NCBI RefSeq assembly: GCF_000337355.1
Contig: NZ_AOJH01000082.1
Location: forward strand, 1-37,587
Reading direction: 5' to 3'
From: Halorubrum kocurii JCM 14978
Lineage (GTDB): Archaea; Halobacteriota; Halobacteria; Halobacteriales; Haloferacaceae
Length of the DNA: 37,587 bases
In this document: one piece after another, positions 8,701 through 16,273 of the stretch
Layout of the letters: each line of letters opens with the position of its first letter
Position numbering within the stretch: position 1 is the stretch's first letter
Notes under the pieces: generated by a model
Databases searched by the model: none
What the model was told of the DNA's origin: nothing
Seen by the model: the letters and a program-made list of their open reading frames with translations, nothing else
Position numbers and translations under genes: made by a program

Positions 8701-10476
8701 ATGGTAACGGACGTCGAGAACTGGAAATCGGAGGTGTACGGGAACGAGATCCGCGACCGCTTGTTCGAGTTCGCGGAGGCGGGATTCGACTCGATCCCGG
8801 ACGACGAGCGAGACGCGTGGTTCGAGCGGTTCAAATGGTGGGGGCTGTACCACCAGCGGAACGGACAGGAGGGGTACTTCATGATGCGGATCGGCACCCC
8901 GAACGGCGTGCTCGAACCGGGACAGCTCCGGGTCGTCGGCGAGATCGCCGACGAGTACGCCCGCGGCCCCGGTACGAACCCGATCTTCGGCGACGCGTAC
9001 GCGGACTTCACCACCCGGCAGTCGATCCAGCTCCACTGGATCGAGCTGTCGGACGTGCCGGCGATCTTCGAGAAGCTGGAGGAACACGATCTTTCGACCC
9101 AGCAGGCCTGCGGGGACTCGTGGCGGAACATCGTCGGGAACCCCGTCGCGGGCAAGGACGGGCAGGAGGTGATCGACGCGTGGCCCGTAATCCGCGAGCT
9201 CAACGAGACGTTCAAGGGGAACGACGACCACGCGAACCTCCCGCGGAAGTGGAAGGTCTCCGTGACCGGCTCCGCCGACGGCTCCGGACAGGGCGACATC
9301 AACGACCTCGCGTTCGAGCCCGCGTACAAGACGGCCGGCGGCGACGGGGCCCCCCGCGGAAGCGAGGCCGGGGACGCCGTCGGCTTCAACGTTCGGGTGG
9401 GCGGCGGGCTCGCGCGCAACGAGCCGCGCCTCGCCCGCGACATCGACGTGTGGGTGCCACCGGAGCGCGTTCCGGACGTCGCCGGCGGGCTCTCCGCGCT
9501 GTTCCGCGACCACGGCGACCGCGAGGACCGGTACAACGCGCGGGTGAAGTTCCTCGTCGACGAGTGGGGCGCAGCGGAGGTCCGCGAGACGCTCCAGGAG
9601 GAGTACGTCGACTTCGAGCTTCAGACGGCCGGCCGCGACGTCCGCGAGGAGTACACCTACAACGCCGGCGAGGGCGAGCGCAACGACCTGATCGGCGTCC
9701 ACGACCAGAAGGACGGGCGGAACTTCGTCGGGCTGAACGTGCTCGTCGGGCGGATGGGCGCGGACGACGTGCTCGAACTGGCCGACCTCGCCGCGGAGTA
9801 CGGCTCCGGCGAGGTTCGGCTCTCGCAGCGGCAGAACGTCATCGTCACCGACGTGCCGGACGACGCCCTCGACGAGTTCCTCGACGAGCCCCTCTTAGAG
9901 CACTACTCGCCCGACCCCTCGCCGTTCATGCGCGGCTCGGTCGCGTGTACCGGCACGGAGTTCTGCTCGCTGTCGATCGTCGAGACGAAGAACCGCCAGG
10001 TCCGGTTCGCGCGCTGGCTGAAGGCCAACGTCGAGCTCCCCGACGACGTCGACGAGTTCCACGTCCACCTCTCCGGGTGTACGGCCTCCTGCGCGCAGCC
10101 GCAGATCGCCGACGTGAGCCTGCGCGGCATGAAGACCCGCAAGGACGGGGACCCCGTCGAGGCGCTCGACGTGGGGCTCGGTGGCGGGCTCGGCGAGGAC
10201 CCGCAGTTCGCCCGGTGGGTCACCCAGCGCGTGCCCGTCGACGAGGTGCCGGGCGCGATCGCGAACCTCGTCGAGCGCTTCGCCGCCGAGCGCGACGCGG
10301 GCGAGTCGTTCCGGGCGTTCGTCGCCCGCCACGACGACGACGAGCTGGACGCCTTTGTCGACCCCAAGGAGACAGACTACGAGGACCCGATGATGCACAA
10401 CACGAAGCGCACGTGGTACCCGTACGCCGAGGACGACGGGATGGAAGACGCGCCGTCGCCGCCGGCGGACGACTGA
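8701..10476 (+). CDS. Ferredoxin-dependent nitrite/sulfite reductase
   Basis: A 591-aa siroheme-[4Fe-4S] enzyme performing six-electron reduction of nitrite to ammonia or sulfite to sulfide, with ferredoxin as likely donor. The cluster/siroheme cysteines are C416 and C422 (CTGTEFC, C-x5-C) and C460 and C464 (SGCTASC, C-x3-C). Anion- and siroheme-binding basic residues are visible as R106 (TTRQSIQLHW), R142 (SWRNIVGNP), K183 and K185 (PRKWKVSV). Both duplicated ferredoxin-like halves are complete. The second lysine, K185, is at the position that is Asn in plant and cyanobacterial nitrite reductases and Lys in sulfite reductases, which leans towards sulfite. Haloarchaeal relatives are usually labelled NirA/NasD, so the substrate stays open. 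No nitrate transporter or nitrate reductase is nearby. The ATG follows a 62-bp gap. Confidence 0.9.
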   Translation: MVTDVENWKSEVYGNEIRDRLFEFAEAGFDSIPDDERDAWFERFKWWGLYHQRNGQEGYFMMRIGTPNGVLEPGQLRVVGEIADEYARGPGTNPIFGDAYADFTTRQSIQLHWIELSDVPAIFEKLEEHDLSTQQACGDSWRNIVGNPVAGKDGQEVIDAWPVIRELNETFKGNDDHANLPRKWKVSVTGSADGSGQGDINDLAFEPAYKTAGGDGAPRGSEAGDAVGFNVRVGGGLARNEPRLARDIDVWVPPERVPDVAGGLSALFRDHGDREDRYNARVKFLVDEWGAAEVRETLQEEYVDFELQTAGRDVREEYTYNAGEGERNDLIGVHDQKDGRNFVGLNVLVGRMGADDVLELADLAAEYGSGEVRLSQRQNVIVTDVPDDALDEFLDEPLLEHYSPDPSPFMRGSVACTGTEFCSLSIVETKNRQVRFARWLKANVELPDDVDEFHVHLSGCTASCAQPQIADVSLRGMKTRKDGDPVEALDVGLGGGLGEDPQFARWVTQRVPVDEVPGAIANLVERFAAERDAGESFRAFVARHDDDELDAFVDPKETDYEDPMMHNTKRTWYPYAEDDGMEDAPSPPADD

Positions 10477-10478
10477 CG

Positions 10479-10511
10479 ATGCGGGCCACGGCCCCGGAGG
10501 CGACCCGATGA
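10479..10511 (+). other. 10-codon ORF coupled to the next gene
   Basis: ATG at 10479, two bases after the reductase stop, reads ten codons (MRATAPEATR) to a TGA that overlaps the ATG of the DUF6360-like gene as ATGA. A GGAGG at 10496-10500, seven bases before that ATG, can serve the downstream gene directly, so this frame is probably incidental. It is recorded because of its likeness to the ORF at 3468. Confidence 0.2.
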
Positions 10512-10804
10512 GCGACCGCCTGCTCCGCGTGAACGCCTACACGACGCTCGACCTCGTCGACGGCCGCGCCCGCGGCCACGAGTTCGAGGCCGACGCCCCG
10601 GGCGTCGTGAACGTCACCGCCCCCCGCGAGGCCCCCGACACCGTCACGCTGGAGGTCGAACTCGATAACACCGCGATCGACGACCTCCCCGCTCACGCCG
10701 ACGAGATCGACCTCTCGCCCGCGCAGGCGCGGACGCTCGCCGAGGCGCTGGAGTCGACGGCGGACCGCGTCGAGGCCGCGCGAAACGGCGACGACTCCTT
10801 ATAA
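10508..10804 (+). CDS. DUF6360-like haloarchaeal protein
   Basis: A 98-aa acidic protein (RLLRVNAYTTLDLVDGRARGHEF, given by its ends RLLRVNAYTT and RGHEF) with alternating beta-strand pattern (NVTAPREAPDTVTLEVELDN) and a C-terminal helix pair (SPAQARTLAEALESTADRVEAA). It matches my memory of the haloarchaeal DUF6360 family; the family number is recall. GGAGG stands seven bases ahead of the ATG. It lies 31 bp after the siroheme reductase on the same strand, so it is probably in its transcript, which hints at a role connected with that enzyme. The stop codon TAA is part of TTATAAATGA, which is also the left flank of the downstream repeat. Confidence 0.75.
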   Translation: MSDRLLRVNAYTTLDLVDGRARGHEFEADAPGVVNVTAPREAPDTVTLEVELDNTAIDDLPAHADEIDLSPAQARTLAEALESTADRVEAARNGDDSL

Positions 10805-11140
10805 ATGAGCGGTGCGGTGGCGCGTGCCGACGAGCGGCCGACAGGCCGCGAGTCGCACGCGCGAGGGACGCGGTGAGAGAGGGGCGACCGTAGGGAGCCC
10901 TGAACGAACCGCGAGGCTGGGGAGGTGTGAGGTGCGGTCGCTGTGCGGTCGGGTGGGACTCAAAGGGGCAGTCACGAGGACGAAGCACGACGACGCAAGC
11001 ACCGCAGCGAAGGAGCGTCAGCGACTGAGCGAGGAGCACAGCGAGTCGCGCGAGGAGCACAGCGAGTCGCGCGAGTCCTCACGACTGGGGCTTTGGCGGT
11101 GTTCACCGTTGATCCGCTATTAACTATTTATAAATGACCG
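10799..11140. repeat. Haloarchaeal intergenic repeat with flanking direct repeats
   Basis: A non-coding element bounded by near-identical 13-mers: ttataaatgagcg (10799-10811) and ttataaatgaccg (11128-11140), 12 of 13 matching. Inside are long-range complementary arms agtcacgaggac (10970-10981) and gtcctcacgact (11075-11086), pairing except for a 2-bp internal mismatch, and a perfect 21-bp tandem duplication (11031-11051 and 11052-11072) beginning gaggagcacagcgag. I recall closely similar intergenic sequence in Halorubrum genomes, often mis-annotated as short Arg/Ser-rich proteins. No transposase is present. It may be a non-autonomous mobile element or a structured RNA-like spacer. Confidence 0.65.
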
Positions 11141-11289
11141 AACGAGAATTCGAAACAGTTCACCGCGCGAGCAACGATTTATGAGTGAACGCCCGGCGCC
11201 CCTCCGGATGAGGTCCCCACGCCAGCGCCTATTTATAAGCGATCGGCCACAGTGTCGACAGCAACCGGATTCCCGCCGACAGCGACCAT
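11141..11289. other. Intergenic stretch with repeated TTTATAA words
   Basis: The rest of the 485-bp gene-free stretch between the DUF6360-like gene and purM. TTTAT(A/G)A words recur at 11178-11184, 11232-11238 and 11289-11295 (the last contains the purM stop codon on the other strand), each followed by a G/C-rich segment. I see no gene. These could be TATA boxes for untranslated transcripts or remnants of the same repeat family. Confidence 0.5.
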
Positions 11290-12336
11290 TTATAACTCCA
11301 GTCCGCGGATCGCGACGCTCCCCTCGCCGTCCTCACCGTCGCCCTCCTCAACGCGCCCGATCACGCGCCCGCCGGTTTCGTCAGCCAACGATTCGGCCAC
11401 ATCCGGATCGACCGCCGCGACGAACCCCGTCCCCATGTTGAACGTCCGGTGCATCTCCTCGTCGGAGACGCCGCCCTCGGACTGCACGAACTCGAAGACC
11501 GGCTGGGGGTCGAAGGCGTCGTCGACGACGTACCGGTTCGCGCCGAGCCGCGTCAGGTTGGTCCAGCCGCCACCGGTGACGTGGGCCGCACCGCGGACGC
11601 CGTGTTCGCGCATCGGGTCGAGCAGGTCGGTGTAGATCCGGGTCGGCTCCAACAGCGCCTCGCCGAGCGTCTCGTACCCCTCGAACGGACACGGGTCGGT
11701 GTACGCGTGCTCGCGCGTCGCGGCCTCGCGAGCGAGCGTGAGCCCGTTCGAGTGGATCCCCGACGACTCCCACCCGACCAGCGCGTCGCCCGGCTCGGCG
11801 GCGCCGTCGAAGACGGCGTCCTTGGCGGCGAGCCCGGCGCAGGTCCCCGCCAGGTCCAGCCCGCGGATCACGTCGGGCATCACCGCGGTCTCGCCGCCGA
11901 CGAGCTCCATGGCGGCGAGGTCGGCGCCGCGGGCGAGCCCCTCACCGACCTGCTCGGCGAACCGCTCGTCCGGCTCGTCGACGGCGAGGTAGTCGACGAA
12001 CGCGACCGGTCTAACGCCGGCGGCCACGAGGTCGTTGACGTTCATCGCGATGCAGTCGATTCCGACCGTCGAGTAGTCGCCGAGCGCCTCGGCCACGAGG
12101 AGCTTCGTGCCGACGCCGTCGGTCGCCAGCGCGAGGTAGCGGTCGCCGATGTCGAGCAGGCCGGCGTAGTCGCCCTCGCCCTCGCCGACCGCGCCGATCA
12201 GCGCCGCGGTGGCGGCCTCGCTGGCGTCGATGTCGACGCCGGCGTCGGCGTAGGTGAGCTCGTCGCCGTCGTCGCTCGTCGGGTCCTCGTCGCCTCCGAT
12301 CGCGTTCCCGTCGTCTCCGCCGTCGCCCTCGGTCAT
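11290..12336 (-). CDS. purM: Phosphoribosylformylglycinamidine cyclo-ligase (AIR synthase)
   Basis: Closes the imidazole ring of FGAM with ATP to give AIR, the fifth step of purine synthesis. The 348-aa protein has the PurM/ThiL-fold N-terminal domain (LTYADAGVDIDASEAATAAL, here by its ends LTYADAGVD and EAATAAL), the ATP-binding DGVGTKLLVA, CIAMNVNDLVAAGVRPVAFVDYLA (by ends CIAMNVND and FVDYLA) and ELVGGETAVMPD, then ESSGIHSNGLTLAR and HVTGGGWTNLTRL in the C-terminal domain. The ATG at 12336 is chosen over an in-frame codon nine residues upstream, because the extra residues (MLRGRPSTH) are basic. A haloarchaeal Asp/Gly-rich stretch of about 25 residues precedes the conserved core. It is monocistronic. 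Confidence 0.96.
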   Translation of the reverse strand: MTEGDGGDDGNAIGGDEDPTSDDGDELTYADAGVDIDASEAATAALIGAVGEGEGDYAGLLDIGDRYLALATDGVGTKLLVAEALGDYSTVGIDCIAMNVNDLVAAGVRPVAFVDYLAVDEPDERFAEQVGEGLARGADLAAMELVGGETAVMPDVIRGLDLAGTCAGLAAKDAVFDGAAEPGDALVGWESSGIHSNGLTLAREAATREHAYTDPCPFEGYETLGEALLEPTRIYTDLLDPMREHGVRGAAHVTGGGWTNLTRLGANRYVVDDAFDPQPVFEFVQSEGGVSDEEMHRTFNMGTGFVAAVDPDVAESLADETGGRVIGRVEEGDGEDGEGSVAIRGLEL

Positions 12337-12438
12337 GTGTGTCGAGGGACGCCCGCGGAGCAAAAGCGCACCGTTCCCGCGGAGGCCGCGGGAACCAACG
12401 GCGTCGGTGGCGGTCGGTGGCGGCGACGACCCCCGTCC

Positions 12439-13107
12439 TCAGAACGGCCCGCCGAAGCCGAGGTTACCGACGAACACGAGTCCGACCGTGAGCAGGACGG
12501 AGAGGGCGAAGAAGCCGGCCCACACCGGCTTGCTCCATCCCATGACGGTCTTCCCGTCGAGGGGGCCGTACGGGATCAGGTTGAACGCCGCGAGGAAGAC
12601 GTTGATCGCAATCCCGCGGGAGCCGATCAGGGTGACCACGGGGCTCCCGACGACGGGGCCGAGAAGCAGCGCCGGCAGGAACACGAGCGTGAGCAGGAGG
12701 TTGACGACCGGGCCGGCCAGCGCGATGTGGCCGTGCTCGCGGGGCGTCAGCCGGCCGCGGTGGTGCACCGCGCCCGGCGCGGCGAAGATGAAGCCGAGGA
12801 GCGAGCTCATCACGGCCAGGAACAGCATGCCGTTGTCCGCGCGGAACTCGGCGACCTGGCCGTAGTGGACCGCGACGACTTTGTGCGCGATCTCGTGGAG
12901 GAGGAACGCGACGCCCGCGGTGAGCAGCCCGACCAGGAGCGGCGGGACGACCCCCGCCGCGAGCAGCCGATCGAAGCCCGCGGTGCCGTTCACGAAGAAG
13001 AACGTGAACGCGACGCCGAGCGCGAGCCACGCGACCAGCAGGTCGCGGATCTCGGTCCCGCTGAAGTAGAGGCCGGCGACCCGGCGGCCCCGAACGAGCC
13101 CGCTCAT
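12439..13107 (-). CDS. M50-type site-2 protease family membrane metalloprotease
   Basis: A 222-aa polytopic membrane protein with the zinc motif HEIAH at residues 71-75 inside a hydrophobic segment and the third ligand Asp184 in NLIPYGPLDG (176-185). Also typical of the family is AGPVVN at 131-136. Six hydrophobic segments are visible and there is no PDZ domain, so it is a minimal archaeal S2P. Such enzymes cut transmembrane helices of membrane-anchored regulators or clear signal peptides. Its ATG overlaps the stop of the TraB-family gene (ATGA), so the two are made together. A membrane-anchored winged-helix protein is encoded divergently just beyond the TraB gene and is an obvious candidate substrate; that link is inference. 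Confidence 0.92.
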   Translation of the reverse strand: MSGLVRGRRVAGLYFSGTEIRDLLVAWLALGVAFTFFFVNGTAGFDRLLAAGVVPPLLVGLLTAGVAFLLHEIAHKVVAVHYGQVAEFRADNGMLFLAVMSSLLGFIFAAPGAVHHRGRLTPREHGHIALAGPVVNLLLTLVFLPALLLGPVVGSPVVTLIGSRGIAINVFLAAFNLIPYGPLDGKTVMGWSKPVWAGFFALSVLLTVGLVFVGNLGFGGPF

Positions 13108-14897
13108 GCCCCACCCGTGACCGCGCTCCGGACCAGTTCCGCGCCGGTGCGCGCGCCCTCGATCAGCAGCCGCCCCACCTCGTCGACGCCCCCCACGTCA
13201 CCGAACATCGCGGGGATGACGTACACCGCGAACAGGAAGCTCGCGACGATGCTGCCGATGTTCGTCATCGCGACGACGACGATGAGCTTGAACAGGGGCA
13301 CGTCGAGCATCGACGAGACCAGCTCCGAGGGGGACCGCGTCTCGTCGGAGAGCAGCTCGTTGAGCCGGCCGATGTCGCCGACGTTCACCGTCAGGCTCCG
13401 GAGCTCGACGTAGCCGGTGAACCAGCCGGGCGCGAGCACCGGGTTGATCGAGGTCATCCACGCGACGGCCCCGCCGACTCCGGCCGAGGTCCAGCGCGCG
13501 CCGGCGAGCTTCGCGAACGCGAACGCGAACGCGCCGTTGATCAGGAACCACGCGCCGAACAGCCGGAAGAGGAAGGCGTTCTCCACGCCGGCGAGCGCGA
13601 GCAGGAGGAAGAAGCCCACGAACGCGACGGTGATCGCGTAGCCGATCGCCTTCTTCCACGGGAGCCCCCGCCCGCTCTCCTTCCCGACGAGGCCCTCCAT
13701 CGGCGGGAGCGACGCGGGGTCGGCGAGGTACCCCTCGATCCCCGCGCGGTGGCCCGCGCCGACGACGGCGACCACGTCGTACCCGGACTCCCGGAGCGCG
13801 ACGAGCCGGTGGGCGATGAAGGCGTCGCGCTCGTCGATGAGCGCCTCCGCGCCGCCGGGTGAGAACTGTCGGAACTCCTCCATCATCATCGTCACCACGT
13901 CGGTGTCGGTCAGGTCCTCCATCCCGAGTTCCTCGATCCCGCCGTGTTCGGGCTCGGTGGCTCCCCGCCCGACGACGCTCATCGCGAGCGACGCGAGCAC
14001 CCCGAGGGTCAGGCCGAGCGAGATCCCGAGCCCGAGGCTCCCGACCGCGCGCACGGTGAACCCGCCGAGGTACGTCGCGACGACCCCGTCGAGCGCGCCG
14101 ACCGCGGCGGCGGTGATCCCGGACGCGACGCCCAGTATCGCCGCGGCGTAGAGGCGACCGTCGGGCGAGAGCGCGACCTTGCCGACCTGATCGACCGCGA
14201 TAGCGACCACGACCGCGGCCAGCACGCCGCCGGTGACGCTCGTTAACAGCGCGTCGGAGACGCCGACACTCCCGCCGAAGAGGCCGATCACCGGTCCGGC
14301 GAGGATCCCGACGAACAGCCCGACGAGCACGCCGACGACCCGAGAGTCGGTGACGCCGAACGCGAGCCCGCCGACCATCCGAAGCTTCTCCGTGACCGAC
14401 ATCCGGGCCCAGAAGCGCTGGATCGTCGTCTGGATGTCCCGGTCGACCAACGCGACGTCGATGCCGAGCCCCTCGGCCACGTCGATGGCGGCGCGCATGT
14501 CGGCGCCCGGCTCGATGTCGAAGCGGTCGCCGAGCTGGGTCTGGACGTACGACAGCATCCAGTACGCGAGGAACTGGAAGACGGTGTTCCCCCGAAGGAG
14601 GTCGCTCGCGTCGAGGTCGTCCGGGCTCTCGCCGTTCATCTGCCGGTACCGACCCTCGTCGAGCTCGACGGCGACCACGTCCGGTCGCTCGCGCTCGATC
14701 GTCTCCTCGACCTCGTCGACCGACCGCTCGGAGACGTGCGCGGTGCCGACCACGGTCACCGAGCCGGACTCCTCGCCGGAGGGCGCTCCGACCGCGGCGC
14801 TCGCGGGGGCACCGTCGTCTCCGGCGGCGGCCGCCGCCGGATCGCTCGCCGTCGGGGGCGGGGACGCGCCGTCGGATCCCCCTGGCGTCTCTGTCAT
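13104..14897 (-). CDS. TraB/PrgY (Tiki-like) family membrane protein
   Basis: A 597-aa protein. After a 45-residue Ala/Pro/Asp-rich start comes a TraB/Tiki-type domain with the two family GxxH motifs, G51-TA-H54 (VVGTAHVSERSV) and G380-AG-H383 (VVGAGHRAGI), plus ELDEGRY at 78-84 and VDRDIQTT at 151-158. Relatives include Enterococcus TraB/PrgY, which shut down pheromone activity, and Tiki proteases. Between the two halves of the domain (about 186-310) is a long Gly-rich hydrophobic insertion, and five or so membrane segments follow from about 415 to 560. The ATG at 14897 is used; a GTG two codons upstream (14903) is possible. It is translationally coupled to the site-2 protease downstream. 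Confidence 0.88.
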   Translation of the reverse strand: MTETPGGSDGASPPPTASDPAAAAAGDDGAPASAAVGAPSGEESGSVTVVGTAHVSERSVDEVEETIERERPDVVAVELDEGRYRQMNGESPDDLDASDLLRGNTVFQFLAYWMLSYVQTQLGDRFDIEPGADMRAAIDVAEGLGIDVALVDRDIQTTIQRFWARMSVTEKLRMVGGLAFGVTDSRVVGVLVGLFVGILAGPVIGLFGGSVGVSDALLTSVTGGVLAAVVVAIAVDQVGKVALSPDGRLYAAAILGVASGITAAAVGALDGVVATYLGGFTVRAVGSLGLGISLGLTLGVLASLAMSVVGRGATEPEHGGIEELGMEDLTDTDVVTMMMEEFRQFSPGGAEALIDERDAFIAHRLVALRESGYDVVAVVGAGHRAGIEGYLADPASLPPMEGLVGKESGRGLPWKKAIGYAITVAFVGFFLLLALAGVENAFLFRLFGAWFLINGAFAFAFAKLAGARWTSAGVGGAVAWMTSINPVLAPGWFTGYVELRSLTVNVGDIGRLNELLSDETRSPSELVSSMLDVPLFKLIVVVAMTNIGSIVASFLFAVYVIPAMFGDVGGVDEVGRLLIEGARTGAELVRSAVTGGA

Positions 14898-14970
14898 TGC
14901 CACGACGTACTCCGTCGCCGCGTTTAGGGTTTGTGAGTCGGTGAGCCGACTTCGCGCCTCGATGATCCAA

Positions 14971-14981
14971 CAAATTTGTAT
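14971..14981 (+). promoter_or_regulatory. TATA box for the winged-helix gene
   Basis: The AT-rich word caaatttgtat is centred about 28 nt ahead of the ATG at 15005, the spacing expected for a leaderless haloarchaeal transcript. It lies in the 107-bp divergent region shared with the TraB-family gene, so one regulator could control both directions. Confidence 0.6.
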
Positions 14982-15004
14982 CCTCAGGGGGTGGAGTGGC
15001 TGGT

Positions 15005-15715
15005 ATGTCGCGGCTGTTGCCCTCCCTCCCCGACGCGACCCCCGAGGACCGAGAGCCCCGGGTGGTCGGCGTCGACGACGACGACGCGGACGAGCTCATC
15101 GCGGCCCTCGGCTCCGAGACCGCGCGCGAGATCCTCACGCGGCTCCACGACGAGCCGGCGACCAAATCGGAGCTCGCCGACGCCGTCGACACCTCGCTCC
15201 AGAACGTCCAGTACCACCTCTCGAAGCTCGACGGGGCCGACCTCGTCGACGTCGTCGACACGACTTACTCCGAGAAGGGCCGAGAGATGGACGTGTACGC
15301 GGCCGCCGACGAGCCGCTCGTGCTGTTCGCCGGCGGGTCGGAGGAGTCCCACGGGATCAAGTCGGCCCTGATGCGGCTGCTCGGCGGCTACGGGCTCATC
15401 GGGCTGGCGGCCGTCGCGGCCCAACAGGTGCTCTCCGTTGCAGGGCCGACCGCTCGCGTGTCGACGAGTACGGGCGGAAGCGGCGGCGACGCCGGCACCG
15501 CCGGGACGGAGGACAGCGCGGACGGCCCGTCCATCGAGACGGCCCCGGAGACGGACGGCGGCGGGGGCGGAGAGATCGACGGGACCGTCGAGTACGTCGT
15601 CGAGCCACTCGCCGACTACGCCGTCTCGCTGGTCGAGCCCGGGATCGTCTTCTTCCTCGGCGCCGCGCTCGTGTTCACGATCGGCTGGGCGTACTGGTAC
15701 TGGGGCGGCCGCTGA
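15005..15715 (+). CDS. Membrane-anchored winged-helix (ArsR-like) regulator
   Basis: A 236-aa protein. Residues 28-98 form an ArsR-like winged helix (ALGSETAREILTRLHDEPAT, then TSLQNVQYHLSKLDGADLV). A first hydrophobic segment lies at about 122-145 with helix-weakening glycines (LLGGYGLIGLAAVAAQQVL), then a 60-residue Gly/Ser/Thr/Asp-rich loop, and a second segment at about 211-233 (IVFFLGAALVFTIGWAYWYW) at the extreme C-terminus. With the DNA-binding part inside, the loop would face outside. The ATG at 15005 fits the TATA box; an in-frame GTG at 14996 is less likely. It is divergent from the TraB/site-2 protease operon, which suggests release by proteolysis or regulation at the membrane. Confidence 0.85.
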   Translation: MSRLLPSLPDATPEDREPRVVGVDDDDADELIAALGSETAREILTRLHDEPATKSELADAVDTSLQNVQYHLSKLDGADLVDVVDTTYSEKGREMDVYAAADEPLVLFAGGSEESHGIKSALMRLLGGYGLIGLAAVAAQQVLSVAGPTARVSTSTGGSGGDAGTAGTEDSADGPSIETAPETDGGGGGEIDGTVEYVVEPLADYAVSLVEPGIVFFLGAALVFTIGWAYWYWGGR

Positions 15716-15776
15716 CGGGAGCGCTCGCGATCGTCGTCCGGCCGCGGCGGACCGCGGCCGCGCTCGCGTGGGACAG

Positions 15777-15784
15777 CTATTCAT
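15777..15784 (+). promoter_or_regulatory. TATA box for the DUF151 gene
   Basis: The word ctattcat is centred about 27 nt upstream of the ATG at 15807. This supports that ATG as a leaderless start over the in-frame ATG at 15783, which overlaps the box itself. Confidence 0.55.
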
Positions 15785-15806
15785 GCGGCCGCCGCCACGG
15801 TCCGAT

Positions 15807-16259
15807 ATGGAACACGAAGCCGAGGTCGTCGGGGTCGGAGCGGGCTCCGCACCCGGCGGCGACGTGCCGGCGGTCATCCTCTCCGCGCGCGACGAGTACG
15901 TCCCGATATTCGTCAGCGCCGATCAGGCCCAGTCGATCGGGATGGCGCTCGAGGGCGAACCGTTCGACCGACCGCTGACGCACGACCTCCTCGTCGACAT
16001 CCTCACCGAGTTCGGCGGCGCGATCGACCGCGTCCGGGTCGACGACCTGCGAGACGGCACCTTCTACGCGAAGGTCGACGCCGAGCGGTACGAGGACGGC
16101 GAGCCGGAGCGGTTCGTCTTCGACGCGCGCCCATCCGACGCGCTCGCGCTCGCGGTCCGGATCGACTGTCCGATCGTCGTCTCCGACGAGGTGATCGACG
16201 AGGCGGGGCGCTCGCAGGACTCGGTCCGGTTCGACGACGAGCCCAGAGGAGGCGAGTGA
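15807..16259 (+). CDS. Bifunctional nuclease family (DUF151) protein
   Basis: A 150-aa protein of the BFN/DUF151 family, some plant members of which have RNase and DNase activity; the archaeal role is unknown. The signature FDARPSDALALAVRIDCPIVV lies at about 105-125 (core RPSDALALA) and is followed by SDEVIDEAG. Upstream are VILSARDEYVPIFVSADQA and THDLLVDILTEFGG, which also match the family. The start is fixed by the TATA box 27 nt upstream. A Tiki/winged-helix locus ends 90 bp before it on the same strand, and a thioesterase gene follows after about 100 bp, but nothing ties their functions together. Confidence 0.9.
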   Translation: MEHEAEVVGVGAGSAPGGDVPAVILSARDEYVPIFVSADQAQSIGMALEGEPFDRPLTHDLLVDILTEFGGAIDRVRVDDLRDGTFYAKVDAERYEDGEPERFVFDARPSDALALAVRIDCPIVVSDEVIDEAGRSQDSVRFDDEPRGGE

Positions 16260-16273
16260 CGGCGGCGGCGGTC

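Noticed and set aside
10812..11123. 103-aa open frame over the intergenic repeat
   Set aside because: Arg/Glu/Ser-rich, contains the 21-bp duplication as HSESREE repeats, lacks halophilic composition and looks like translated repeat sequence rather than a protein.
11449..13413. 654-aa plus-strand frame over purM and the M50 gene
   Set aside because: Shadow of genes on the minus strand; no domain recognisable and spans several unrelated genes.
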